From Desulfocurvibacter africanus subsp. africanus DSM 2603 (GTDB lineage Bacteria > Desulfobacterota > Desulfovibrionia > Desulfovibrionales > Desulfovibrionaceae), in NCBI RefSeq assembly GCF_000422545.1, contig NZ_AULZ01000019.1, forward strand, positions 1 to 64,000: a DNA stretch of 64,000 nucleotides. Direction: 5' to 3'. Each line of letters opens with the position of its first letter. The first letter of the stretch is position 1. This document shows, piece by piece, positions 15,601-23,767 of the stretch. The position numbers were made by a program, and so were the translations under genes. The notes beneath the pieces are model-generated. The model searched no databases, was not told where the DNA came from, and saw nothing but the letters and a program-made list of their open reading frames with translations.

Positions 15601-16518
15601 TGCGCCAGCACGCTGGGCAGGGCCGAGGCTCACGCTGGCGACATGGTGCAGGAAGATCGGCGTGTTCTGCCGCGTGGCCACCACGGACAAGCGCAGGTCA
15701 TCCAGGCTCTTGATGAAGCCCAGCCCGCGCACGAGGTACTCGACGCTGTTGACCTCGATGGTGCGCGCGCCCACGTCGGTGTTCGCGCGCCGCACGGCCC
15801 GGGCCACGTCCTCCAGGGTCAGGCCGTAGGCCCGCAGGAGGTTCGGATCCACGTCCACCTGGTACTCCCTGGCGAAGCCACCCACGGAGGCCACTTCGGC
15901 CACGCCTTCCGTGGACAGCAAGGCGTAGCGCACGTGCCAGTCCTGCAAGGCGCGCAGCTCCTGCGGGTCCCAGCCTCCCGTGAAACGGCCCTGGGCATCC
16001 ACGCCTTCCAGGGTGTACCAGAATACCTGGCCGAGGCCCGTGGCGTCGGGGCCGAGCCGCGGCTTGACCCCCTCGGGCAGGAGGCCGTCAGGGAGACTAC
16101 TCAGCTTCTCAAGGATGCGCGAGCGGGTCCAGTAGAAGTCCAGGCCGTCCTGGAAGATCACGTAGATGCTGGAGAAGCCGAAGGCCGAGCTGGCGCGGAT
16201 CGTCTTAACGCCCGGCAAGCCCAGCAGGGACGCCGTCAGGGGATAGGTGACCTGATCCTCCATGTCTTGCGGCGAGCGGCCCGGCCACTCCGTGAACACG
16301 ATCTGCTGGTTTTCGCCAATGTCCGGTATGGCGTCCACGGGTACGGGAGCGCGATGCAGGAAGGGCAGGCCCGGGTCGAAGGGTGAGACGACCAGGCCGG
16401 CGCAGACCACGAGCGCCGTGGCGATGAGCACGGCAAGCCTGCGCTCCAGGCAGAACAGGATGAGCCTGTCCAGGAGCGTCCGTGGGCGTGGCCGGGGCTG
16501 ATCAGGTATATCGCTCAT
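12604..16518 (-). CDS. cusA: CusA-type heavy-metal RND efflux pump
   Basis: A 1304-residue inner-membrane RND transporter, about 250 residues longer than Escherichia coli CusA. The start at 16518 (MSDIPDQPRP) follows the cusB stop by 20 bp with AGGCAGG between. Family features are DAIPDIGENQQIVFTEWPGRSPQDMEDQVTYPL split across the N-terminal region, the TM4 proton-relay segment GVLDDLAIILTENV (about residue 440), and the C-terminal GIATDDGVVMATYL. An extra 115 residues at about 535-650, rich in hydrophobic segments and not in CusA, follow TM6. It would export Cu(I)/Ag(I) from periplasm or cytoplasm together with the upstream CusB. No cusC-type outer-membrane gene is next to it. Confidence 0.92.
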   Translation of the reverse strand: MSDIPDQPRPRPRTLLDRLILFCLERRLAVLIATALVVCAGLVVSPFDPGLPFLHRAPVPVDAIPDIGENQQIVFTEWPGRSPQDMEDQVTYPLTASLLGLPGVKTIRASSAFGFSSIYVIFQDGLDFYWTRSRILEKLSSLPDGLLPEGVKPRLGPDATGLGQVFWYTLEGVDAQGRFTGGWDPQELRALQDWHVRYALLSTEGVAEVASVGGFAREYQVDVDPNLLRAYGLTLEDVARAVRRANTDVGARTIEVNSVEYLVRGLGFIKSLDDLRLSVVATRQNTPIFLHHVASVSLGPAQRAGALDRDGREAVGGVVAVRHGANPMEVIARLKQTIEEISPGLPGKILADGTRSQVRIVPFYDRSGLIQETLGTLSSALADEVLITILVVMVSIGHLGVSLIIAIVLPMAVLLCFTAMKLTGVDANIVALAGIVISIGVLDDLAIILTENVLRRMERNPVQGALRTVYEACREVSGAIVAALGTTVISFLPVFALTDAEGKLFRPLAFTKTFTLMGALVVALTLVPVLAHLLLPRSGKPDRKLLLAYELLIYAGLVLTFTVHPLLGLPLLGLGLAKTAEHRLPERWRGRLPARAVRLLATFLVVVTAWVLATRHWLPLGPGKGLLLNLFMSGTLLGGWLLLFGLYQRAYPRILAWCLEHKRAFLALPASLILLGCTAWLGAERVFGWMPALVRHSAPMAALARNFPGLGQEFMPALDEGSFLFMPSTMPHAAIGEVLSIIRVQDQAISAIPEVSSVVGKLGRAESPMDPAPLSMIETMIAYHPEYLLDGRGERQTFRHLPGETGLALDMRGVPVPAGDGAGYYVRGTYPRDAQGGLIPDPGGAPFRVWRPALDPALNPGRAAWPGIRTTEDIWAAISRAAAIPGTTGASSLQPISARLVMLQSGIRAALAVKVRGPDIPSIQKAASRVEALLREARAIDPPSVVADRILAKPYLEIEINRQAVAQYGFDLQAVQDVIETAIGGKAMTTTVEGRERYPVRVRYMRELRDDFPAMESILVSDPSGLEAPLGQMVHFRYAPGPAEIKTENTFLVGYVLFDNARGHTEVDAAREAQRLLKDLRGSGPLELPEGVSFSLTGSHENHERSQKRMALILPVTLALIFLVLYFKFKSPASAMLVFTGVALAWSGGFILLWLYGQPWFLDFSLFGASMRELFRIHPIHLSLAIWVGFLALFGIATDDGVVMATYLEDSFASRPPRDVAEARQRALEAGMRRIRPCMLTTATTILALLPVLTSSGRGADILVPMAVPSFGGMILVLLSTLLVPVLYCWLKERDLSVSGVPVQ

Positions 16519-16538
16519 GGTTCCTGCCTGGCTCGGCC

Positions 16539-18590
16539 TCAGGAGCGGCCCACTTTGGGAAAGGTTGGGAATTGCCATCCGGAGGGATCATCCGGCGGCA
16601 TGGCGTCCTGCTCCTGATGCTCCCAGCCTGGGGTCGGCGCATCGGTGGCTCCATCCGGCCCAGGCGTCACGTTCAGGCCGATGGGGGACGGGGCTGGCAG
16701 GGAATCGTCTGGCGCAGCGGAGGGCGCGCCCATGTCCTGCCCTTGGGGAACGGCTTGAGCCTCGTTTGATAGGAGCTCGATGCCGGTTTCCTTCAGGGCG
16801 GGCGCGGCATCCAGCTTGATGGGTGACGTCGGCGGGAGCGCATCCGTGTGTTCCGGCGGCATGTCCAGGCCGTTCAGATCGTCAAGGCCGGGGCGCGCGC
16901 CGGACGGATTGGAACCGGGTTCATCGGAACAGGCAGGGTCGGGCTCGATTCCATCGCTATACGGCAGGCCATGGGCATCCGGGCCTGGCTCGACATGCGG
17001 CTCGTCCGGCTCCCGTGCCGGCTCGTCGAGGATGCCCCGCAGCGGGTCGGTGTAATGCTCCAGGTTTGCCGGCTCAGCGGGCATCCCCTCGGGGTTGAGC
17101 ATGCTCGGCTTGCCTCGCAATTGGAGCTCGCTGTCCAGCTTGAAGGCGCCATGGACCACGACCAGCTCGCCCTCGGCGAGCCCGGACTTGACCACGTAGT
17201 AATCGGCCGTGCGCGGGCCGAGCGTGACCAGCCGGCCCTCGTAGGAGCCCGGCTCCTGCCTGGAGGCTACATAGACCACGGCGCGTTTGCCGGTGACGAG
17301 CGGCGCGCTGGCAGGGATGACCAGGGGCGCCTTTTCCGGCGCTGTGTCCTCGCGGGCTGGGCGGCCCTCCTCGTCCAGCCTGGCCTTGGCCACGGCGCGC
17401 ACGAGCATGCTCGGCCGGAGTTTGTTGCGCTTGTCGAAGTAGACCACGCCTACCTCGAAGGTCCTGGTCTGGGGATCGAAGACCGGCGACAGTTGCACGA
17501 TCTTGCCCTGGAAAACTTCGCCTGGCCGCGCCTCGGTGGTGAACTCTACTTCCTGGCCCGTGCGCAGCCACATGTAGTCGGACTCGAAGGCCCGCAGCCT
17601 GGCCCAGACGAAGTGCGGATCGGCGATGGTCATGAGCGGCGTGCCCGTGTTCACGTAGCGGCCCTGATAGGCGTTGTTCTCCACGAGCACTCCGCCCACC
17701 GTGGAGGTCAGGGTCGGGATGCGCACCGGAATGATGCCCACGGGACGCTCCAGGCGCAGGATCTCGTTAATGTCTTCGTCGTAGAGGCCCCAACTGCGCA
17801 GGCGGAAACGGATGGCTGCGAAGCGGCGCTGGAGCTCGCGCATCCCGTGCGAACCGCTCCCGGTGATATCCTGCGTCGGCGCGACCACGCCGGCTGCCTC
17901 GGGCTCAAGAGGCTGGGCCGAAGGTCGTGGCGCGGCCTGCTGGCGGTCGTGGCCCATGCGTCCCGGCCAGCCCTGCAAGGCCGGGTGCCGGTTGTCCTCC
18001 ATGGCCCGCCCGAGCTTCTCGGATGCGGACCCGCCGAGCTGGCCCGCAATATAGGTGGGTATCCGGCCGGCTATGTCGAGCAGCTCCAGCTCCAGGCCGT
18101 ATATCTCCGAGGAGTAGAAATCGAAGAGCTTCTGGTTGGGGCGGATGAAATCGCCCGTGCGGCGCACGTAGACCTTGTCGATGACCCCGTTGGTGAAGGC
18201 GTCCAGACGCGTGAAGTAGCCGGGGTCATACTCGATGCTGCCGAACAGGCACACCTCGGCCGAGATGAACCTGCGCTCCACCGGGGCCACCTGGACCGCG
18301 GCGACCCTGAGCGCCTCGGGCGGCAGGTTGATGCGCGCGGGCGCGCCCCGTGTCCCGGCGTCATCCTCCAGGCGCATGAGCTGCATGCCGCACACGGGGC
18401 AGGCGCCGGGCGCAGGCAGGGGCGGCACGTCGTTCATGGGGCAGATGTAGAACACGGGCCGGGCCTCGGGACCGGGCTCTTGCGCTCCTCCCGCGTGAGC
18501 GCCGTCACGCCCTTGGCCGCAACCGGCCAGGCCGGCGCAGGTGAGCAGGAGTGCGCACAGGAGGGCCGCGCGAGCCAGAGCATTTTGCAC
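16539..18590 (-). CDS. cusB: CusB-type periplasmic adaptor with heavy-metal-binding domain
   Basis: A 683-residue lipoprotein adaptor. A GTG at 18590 begins VQNALARAALL, followed by a hydrophobic stretch and the lipobox LAGC. A metal-binding YICPMN...CPVCGMQL domain is at about 47-75, then the barrel-sandwich and beta-barrel domains (for example FDPQTRTFEVGVVYFDKRNKL). After about residue 500 the protein continues for some 180 residues as an acidic, Pro/Asp-rich, probably disordered tail absent from normal CusB. It lies just upstream of cusA. An ATG farther upstream in frame exists but would place 40 odd residues before the signal. Confidence 0.88.
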   Translation of the reverse strand: MQNALARAALLCALLLTCAGLAGCGQGRDGAHAGGAQEPGPEARPVFYICPMNDVPPLPAPGACPVCGMQLMRLEDDAGTRGAPARINLPPEALRVAAVQVAPVERRFISAEVCLFGSIEYDPGYFTRLDAFTNGVIDKVYVRRTGDFIRPNQKLFDFYSSEIYGLELELLDIAGRIPTYIAGQLGGSASEKLGRAMEDNRHPALQGWPGRMGHDRQQAAPRPSAQPLEPEAAGVVAPTQDITGSGSHGMRELQRRFAAIRFRLRSWGLYDEDINEILRLERPVGIIPVRIPTLTSTVGGVLVENNAYQGRYVNTGTPLMTIADPHFVWARLRAFESDYMWLRTGQEVEFTTEARPGEVFQGKIVQLSPVFDPQTRTFEVGVVYFDKRNKLRPSMLVRAVAKARLDEEGRPAREDTAPEKAPLVIPASAPLVTGKRAVVYVASRQEPGSYEGRLVTLGPRTADYYVVKSGLAEGELVVVHGAFKLDSELQLRGKPSMLNPEGMPAEPANLEHYTDPLRGILDEPAREPDEPHVEPGPDAHGLPYSDGIEPDPACSDEPGSNPSGARPGLDDLNGLDMPPEHTDALPPTSPIKLDAAPALKETGIELLSNEAQAVPQGQDMGAPSAAPDDSLPAPSPIGLNVTPGPDGATDAPTPGWEHQEQDAMPPDDPSGWQFPTFPKVGRS

Positions 18591-18683
18591 ACGACCTGAG
18601 AGAAGGCACTGTCGTCCCTCAGACTCTCTCCCGGCGGAGGACCTTGTCAGGATAAGGGTCCCCAGCACACCCATTTCATATGC

Positions 18684-18805
18684 TAGAGCATTTTGCTTTT
18701 GAGAATGCTCTGCAAGCCATGCGTCGGCATGGCTTGCCGCCGCGTAGGCGCACTTCACTTGCGCCGCGGGCACCGGAGCGGGCGTCTTAAAAGCAATCTG
18801 CTCTA
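18684..18805 (+). mobile_element. Miniature inverted-repeat element, copy 2
   Basis: A 122 bp copy in the same orientation as copy 1, bordered by TA at 18684-18685 and 18804-18805. It keeps the AGAGCA ends and all three internal hairpins and differs by a handful of substitutions and a short deletion in the middle. It lies between the end of the DsbB-like gene (18878) and cusB (18590), so it interrupts an otherwise continuous gene run and adds strong hairpins to any transcript. Confidence 0.85.
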
Positions 18806-18877
18806 AATGCTTTAAAGACGAGTGGATGGGCGCGGCTGACGATCTCATTGTGGTGTGTCCGGTGTCTGGGATTCGCA

Positions 18878-19879
18878 TCAATACCCCCGCAGCCGGAAGC
18901 TGGAGAAGAGCAGTGGGTACAGGGTCAGCGCGGCGAAGCCGAGATGGCCGGCCAGGGAGGTCTTGACCAGGCTCCGCTGCAGGCTCGGCGTCAGCTCCCG
19001 GAGCGAGGGCGCGCTGCCGTACCGTTCGACCGCGCCCACGCCGGCCCCGGCGATGGAGCCAGTCAGGAGCAGGATGTACATGGGATAGCCCACGAAGCCG
19101 TAGTCGCGCTGCAGGAGGCAGAACGGACAGTGGTGCGTGGGCAGTTCGTAGTAGTGGACCGAGACGAAGGAGATGACGGCCACCAGGGACCAGACCAGCA
19201 GCCAAAGGCTCAGGCAGGAGAAGAAGCCGGCGCTCCGATTCGTCCTCAGGACGCGCAGGCCCGCGCGCGCCAGGAGCAGCGTGCTCGTGTAGAAGACCGT
19301 CTGCGTGAAGGCCGACGGGAGGCCGGCCATGGCCCCGGCCACGCTGGGCGAGCCTTCGCTGAACAGCGCGCCGCAGCAGGAGGTGATAAGGTCCGGCCGC
19401 ATCTTCCGGAAAAAGCCGAGCTGGAGCGCGGCCTCCATGAGCACGAACAGGGTTATGGGCAGGAGCAGCGTGTACTTGATGCGGATGAGCGGGTAGTCGG
19501 GTGCCTGGTTGTCCGCGTGGTTCAGGATGAGCCAGACCCCGCAGAGCAGCGAGTTGGCCAGCTTGAGGATGAGCGCCGGGTAGCCGTAGTCGTTGACGTT
19601 AAAAGTTCCGGCCGCGCACATGGCGCCACTGAAGAGCACGTGCAGGTCCTCTCCGGCGTGGGCGAGCAGCAGCAGGGACATGAGCTCGAAGGCCATGACC
19701 ACGGATACGGCCAGGGACACAAGATACGTCCTGCGTTCCAGGGCGAGTTGCGCAGGGCTGCCGCTGCTCGGGTCCCAGCGGCGGATAATTTCGAGCCCCA
19801 CGGCCGAGGAGAGGAGCATGGTCAGGCTCAGCAGCGCCGACCCGACGAGTAGCGCGAGAACGGCCGGGGTGAGCAGCAT
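18878..19879 (-). CDS. Multi-TM membrane protein with Cys pairs (DsbB/VKOR-like), copper cluster
   Basis: A 333-residue integral membrane protein with about eight hydrophobic segments. The start at 19879 (MLLTPAVLALLVG) comes 2 bp after the ATPase stop. Two Cys pairs stand out: SCCG (middle) and HHCPFCLLQ (about residue 240), the latter like the CxxC in thiol-redox membrane proteins that handle quinone-linked disulfide formation. I do not recognise the exact family. Position at the end of the NosL/ABC module suggests a role in redox control of copper-binding cysteines or as a further permease part. MITE copy 2 follows directly. Confidence 0.65.
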   Translation of the reverse strand: MLLTPAVLALLVGSALLSLTMLLSSAVGLEIIRRWDPSSGSPAQLALERRTYLVSLAVSVVMAFELMSLLLLAHAGEDLHVLFSGAMCAAGTFNVNDYGYPALILKLANSLLCGVWLILNHADNQAPDYPLIRIKYTLLLPITLFVLMEAALQLGFFRKMRPDLITSCCGALFSEGSPSVAGAMAGLPSAFTQTVFYTSTLLLARAGLRVLRTNRSAGFFSCLSLWLLVWSLVAVISFVSVHYYELPTHHCPFCLLQRDYGFVGYPMYILLLTGSIAGAGVGAVERYGSAPSLRELTPSLQRSLVKTSLAGHLGFAALTLYPLLFSSFRLRGY

Positions 19880-19880
19880 G

Positions 19881-20666
19881 CTAGTCCTGCCCCACGATGC
19901 GGCCGTCGCGCAGCTCGATGACGCGATCCACGAGGCCCGAGCCCAGCACCAGCGGGTCATGGCTGGCCAAGAGGAGGGTCAGGCCCTCGGCCTTGAGCCT
20001 GGCCAGGAAGCCCAGCAGCTCCTCGGCCAGGGCCGTGTCCAGGTGCGCGGTGGGCTCGTCGGCGATGAGCACCCGCGGCGTATTGACGAGCGCCCGGGCC
20101 AGGGCTGCGCGCTGTTTCTCGCCGCCCGAGAGTAGCTCCACCCTCTGCCCGGCCTTGGCCGTCATGCCGAAGCGCTCCAGGAGTGCCTCCGCTCGCAGGC
20201 GGGCCGTCTTGTGACCCTCGGCGCGCGGATAGGTGGGCAGGAGGATGTTCTCCAGCAGCGACAGGCCGCGTATGAGGTTGAAGCCCTGGAACATGAAACC
20301 GAACGTGCCCCGCCGCACCTGGGCCATGAAGCGTTCGGGCAGGCTCGTGATCTCGCTCCCGTCCAGGAGGATGCGGCCGCTGGTGGGCCTGGCCATGCAG
20401 CCGATGAGCGACAGGAGTGTCGTCTTGCCCGAGCCGCTGGGCCCCTTGAACGCCGTGGCTTTGCCCCGCGCCAGGCTCAGGCGTAAGCCCTTGAGCGCCT
20501 CGAAGGCGTCCGGCCGGCCCTGGTTGAAGATTTTGCGAACGTCCCGCACGTCGATGAAATCGGGCCCATCCATCCGGCCCAGCGGGCAGGGCAAGGCGGG
20601 TCCGCCAAGCAGAGTCAGGGAGTCGGGCGCATCAAGCGCGTGGGCTACGTCGGGCATTTCGTGCAT
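19881..20666 (-). CDS. ABC transporter ATP-binding protein (LolD/MacB type)
   Basis: A 261-residue ATPase with Walker A GPSGSGKTT, Q-loop (FMFQGFN), ABC signature LLSGGEKQR, Walker B VLIADEPT and the switch His in ASHDP. About 30 extra N-terminal residues precede the domain. The FtsX-type permease ends 9 bp upstream. Together they form a MacB-like/NosF-type transporter, probably acting on a periplasmic or lipoprotein substrate, here associated with copper proteins. Confidence 0.9.
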   Translation of the reverse strand: MHEMPDVAHALDAPDSLTLLGGPALPCPLGRMDGPDFIDVRDVRKIFNQGRPDAFEALKGLRLSLARGKATAFKGPSGSGKTTLLSLIGCMARPTSGRILLDGSEITSLPERFMAQVRRGTFGFMFQGFNLIRGLSLLENILLPTYPRAEGHKTARLRAEALLERFGMTAKAGQRVELLSGGEKQRAALARALVNTPRVLIADEPTAHLDTALAEELLGFLARLKAEGLTLLLASHDPLVLGSGLVDRVIELRDGRIVGQD

Positions 20667-20675
20667 GTGGGCCTC

Positions 20676-21812
20676 TCAGGCGTGCCGCATGGCCGCATCC
20701 GGGTCCGCGATGGCCGCTCGCCAGACCGGGACCAGGGTGATCAGGGTGTAGGGCAGCACGGTGAGCAGAAAGAGGCTGGCCAGTTGCGTGGCGTCCAGCG
20801 CCGGCCTGAGTTCGAAGCGCGGGTAGAGCACGGCCCAGCCCTTGAGGGCGTGCTCGAACAGGGCCGCCGAGGCCAGGAAAACGTGGGCCCAGGCCGCGAG
20901 GACGCCGAGCAGGAAGGCGCTCAGTGACACGGCCAGCCCTTCCCAGAGCTTGGCGCATAATACGTGGCTCGTGTCCCAGCCCACGGCCTTGAGCACGCCG
21001 ATCTCGGCCCGCTCCTCGGCCGACAGGCCGGCGGCTCTGTCCCAGGCGAAGATGAGGAAGGCCAGCAGGCTGCCCGCGAGCAGGACCAGCATGTACCCGC
21101 CCTTCCAGTCAAAGGCCGCGGCATAGGTGCGCAACATCTCCTCGCGCAGGATGGGCCGGCTGTCCGGGTAGAGGCGCACGATCTTCTCGGCGATGACTTG
21201 GCTCTCGCCCGCGTTGCGCACCGTCAGGGCCAAGTCCGTGGCCATGCCAAAGGGCATGCCGAACAGCAGGCGGAAGGCGCTCTCGGAAATGACGATCAGG
21301 TCGGACGAGACGAGTTCGGTGGATGCGTCGAGTGTCCCGGCCACGGCGAGCACGAACGGGCCGCCGTCGTGGCCGCGAAAAATGAGCTTGCCCTGTCCTG
21401 CTCCGGGCCAGGTGCGGGCGACTCCCGCGCCGATGAGGACCTGGCCGTCGCCATGGGCGAAGTCCCGCCTGGCCAGCACCGTGTAGTTGGCCCCGGAGGC
21501 CGGGTTATAATAGTAGCCCCAGAGCCTGGGCTCCACCGCGCGCACGCCGGGGATCGCGCGCAGATCCTCCATGCGCCGCTCCGGGACATGCTCGTGGCGG
21601 CCGGCCAGCATGCGCTGCACGACCATCTCGGGCGCCTCGGCCAGCAGTTCGGCGGCCTCGCGCTTCATGGCCTGAGTGAAGAAGAGCGCCGAGGCCAGGC
21701 TGAAGATAACCAGGGCGTAGGCCAGCAGGAGCACGCCATTCTTGGCCTTGCGCCTGGCCAGGGAGGCCAGCGTGTAGTCGAGGAAATTCCTCTGTTGCTC
21801 AATCCAGCGCAT
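20676..21812 (-). CDS. FtsX-like ABC permease
   Basis: A 378-residue permease: one N-terminal TM (about 25-45), a large periplasmic domain (45-245), then three TMs (ILVLLAGSLLAFLIFAW region, VSLSAFLLGVLAAWAHVFL, LASLFLLTVLPYTLITL). This is the MacB/LolC layout. The start overlaps the end of the small upstream gene by 14 bp, so translation is likely coupled. It would pair with the ATPase at 19881. In nitrous-oxide reductase clusters NosL works with an ABC transporter (NosFY); a comparable copper-delivery use here is inference. Confidence 0.85.
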   Translation of the reverse strand: MRWIEQQRNFLDYTLASLARRKAKNGVLLLAYALVIFSLASALFFTQAMKREAAELLAEAPEMVVQRMLAGRHEHVPERRMEDLRAIPGVRAVEPRLWGYYYNPASGANYTVLARRDFAHGDGQVLIGAGVARTWPGAGQGKLIFRGHDGGPFVLAVAGTLDASTELVSSDLIVISESAFRLLFGMPFGMATDLALTVRNAGESQVIAEKIVRLYPDSRPILREEMLRTYAAAFDWKGGYMLVLLAGSLLAFLIFAWDRAAGLSAEERAEIGVLKAVGWDTSHVLCAKLWEGLAVSLSAFLLGVLAAWAHVFLASAALFEHALKGWAVLYPRFELRPALDATQLASLFLLTVLPYTLITLVPVWRAAIADPDAAMRHA

Positions 21813-22110
21813 GGTGCCTCGCCCATAGCCGGATCGGGGGACGCACCAGGGCGCCGGACGGGAACTGGTCCAGGGCCGCCGGGTGGTTCTGGAACGCCGA
21901 GTGCAGGTCCGCCTGGCTGGGATGCCGCGTGTACCTGGCCTCGGTGAACAGGCACAGGTCCGTGAGGCCGAGTTCCCCGACGAGCGCCCTGCCGCGCTCC
22001 CGCGCCTGCTGCTGCTCGCCCCATGGCAAGCCTTGGCCCGCGGCCAGGCAAACGCCGAGCATGATCAGCCCCGCGAGCTGGAGTAGGAGGAATGCATGAC
22101 ACCTGCGCAC
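21799..22110 (-). CDS. Small secreted or membrane-anchored protein
   Basis: A 103-residue protein from a GTG at 22110 (VRRCHAFLLLQLAGLIML). It has an N-terminal hydrophobic segment of about 20 residues, then a charged soluble part ending in RHHALD. The start is preceded by GGGAGAACC. Its end overlaps the permease start by 14 bp, so it belongs to the operon. I do not recognise the family. A role as an accessory subunit of the transporter is suggested only by coupling. Confidence 0.6.
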   Translation of the reverse strand: MRRCHAFLLLQLAGLIMLGVCLAAGQGLPWGEQQQARERGRALVGELGLTDLCLFTEARYTRHPSQADLHSAFQNHPAALDQFPSGALVRPPIRLWARHHALD

Positions 22111-22184
22111 GGAGGTTCTCCCGTGAATATGGGTGGATGGGGGCTGTGGCGGGCCGCTCGGGCAGCCCGCCGCGGGCCTGGGGC

Positions 22185-22922
22185 CTAGCTCCGGGGAGCC
22201 TCGGCCTGTTTCATCCGTTTGGCCTTGCGCCGTTCGCGGATCATGCGCGTGTCCTCGTGCATGTCCTCGAAGGAGGCCTTGATGGCCTCGTCGAAGGTAG
22301 CCATCTGGCCCCCGTTCTCCTGCATGTACTCCCTGGCGGCCTTGTCGTCGGCGAAGGCCCACTTGGCCCGCGCGGACATGACGCCGGGCTTGCTGCCGCC
22401 CACGACCCACACGGCCTTCTCGGCGTCGATCAGCTGCCGGGTGGCATGGTCGCCAACCATGATCCGAGCAGGGGCCTTGTCGATGTTCACAACCAGGTCG
22501 ATGGCCACGCAATGCAGGGAGCACGCGGCGTATACGCTCCCGTCGTCGTACTGCACGAGCATGCGCGAGTGGGCGAACTTCTCCCGGCTCATGCCGCACA
22601 GAGGGCAGGAGGGATGCAGCTTGTAGTCGGCCTCGCCCCGGCCCACCTCGGCCACGGCCTTGTCAAAGATAAGTGTCCCATGGGCTCGGCTCAGCTTGTG
22701 TTCGTACGCGTCGCCACATTTTTTAAGGCAGGCGGCGTCTTGGCCGCAGTGCTCGGCGCAGACGTCGAATTCCTGCCGAAGAAACGCGGCTTGCGCGGTC
22801 CATTTGTCCTTGAGGTCGGCGGGAACTTCGTACGCCTCTCCCGTTCCGATGGCAGGCAGGTCTGTCGGGATGAGCACGGACATGGCCAAGGCCGCACACA
22901 GCATCATGAGCGCTAATCGCAT
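22185..22922 (-). CDS. nosL: NosL-type copper chaperone
   Basis: A 245-residue periplasmic protein. The start at 22922 gives MRLALMMLCAALAMSVLIP as a signal sequence. The NosL core contains CPLCGM (Cu(I)-binding CxxCGM), then QYDDGSVYAACSLHC, and VVGGSKPGVM. In addition there is a Cys-rich segment between signal and core (VCAEHCGQDAACLKKCG) not found in simple NosL. NosL delivers Cu(I) to periplasmic copper enzymes. Multicopper-oxidase-like proteins are encoded just upstream, so they are the obvious clients. Confidence 0.88.
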   Translation of the reverse strand: MRLALMMLCAALAMSVLIPTDLPAIGTGEAYEVPADLKDKWTAQAAFLRQEFDVCAEHCGQDAACLKKCGDAYEHKLSRAHGTLIFDKAVAEVGRGEADYKLHPSCPLCGMSREKFAHSRMLVQYDDGSVYAACSLHCVAIDLVVNIDKAPARIMVGDHATRQLIDAEKAVWVVGGSKPGVMSARAKWAFADDKAAREYMQENGGQMATFDEAIKASFEDMHEDTRMIRERRKAKRMKQAEAPRS

Positions 22923-23128
22923 GGTATCTCCGGGATTTGGGAATTCGGTTGCCTTGATTGCCTCAAGCTTGCGTCTCCAGTCGTGGTGTCGGTGATGCAT
23001 ACGTTCCGACATGGATTGCCGATCTCACGCCGCATTGTTTACCATACTAGAAAAACGTGCTCGCGCAAGGGCAATCATGGAGACTTGCTGGGCGCGCGGG
23101 TACATCCGCGCCGCGCTGCAAGGCCCGC

Positions 23129-23656
23129 CTATTCCACCAGGAGGTTGTCGGCTCGAAAATCGCCCACCACCACACTTACCCGGTCTCCCTTCTGAATGCG
23201 TCGCGCGGGGTTGGCGAACATGATGTAGTAGATTCGCCCCTCCTTCATTTCGGCCGAGGTCTGTCGCAAGGAGCCGATTTTCGGCGGAGCGGGCACGATG
23301 TGGACGGCGCCGCTCTTCAGGTCGATGAGTTGGGGCTTGATACGCCGATCGCCCAAAGGCTTGGCCTTTTCGGCATCGAGCACCCGGTAGCGGAAGTCGA
23401 GCATGTATCCGTGGGCGCTGTGGCGCAGGGCCACCACCTCCACGCCCCAGTGCGACGCGAGGTCGTCGGCAAGGCCTTGGGGCAGGTCCGGCCTGGGCAT
23501 GTCGGCGTACAAGCCGCTGGCCGGCGCTACGGCAGGCTCCGCCCTCTCGCCGGCTGCGCCCGTGTAAAGGCCGGAACACCCGGCCAGGACAAGACCCAGC
23601 ATGGAGAAGGTCAGGCAGAGAACGGCTTTGCAACGAGGGCTGCGCTGCTCAGGCAT
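23129..23656 (-). CDS. Lipoprotein of unknown function, copper cluster
   Basis: A 175-residue protein with a type II signal (LTFSMLGLVLAGC, lipobox LAGC at about residue 27). The mature part is soluble and ends IQKGDRVSVVVGDFRADNLLVE. It has little Cys after the lipobox. I know no function. It lies 110 bp downstream of the third cupredoxin-like gene and about 200 bp upstream of nosL, so it probably belongs to the surface copper-protein complex as a membrane anchor. Confidence 0.7.
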   Translation of the reverse strand: MPEQRSPRCKAVLCLTFSMLGLVLAGCSGLYTGAAGERAEPAVAPASGLYADMPRPDLPQGLADDLASHWGVEVVALRHSAHGYMLDFRYRVLDAEKAKPLGDRRIKPQLIDLKSGAVHIVPAPPKIGSLRQTSAEMKEGRIYYIMFANPARRIQKGDRVSVVVGDFRADNLLVE

Positions 23657-23767
23657 ATTCGATTCTCCGGTTCTGTTGACTTCGTTTAGATGCGCCTAGG
23701 CCCGCGCCATACCGTCTGACGGCATGGCGCGGGCCGCGAGGACTGCGGTCCGACCTTGACCAGGGCC

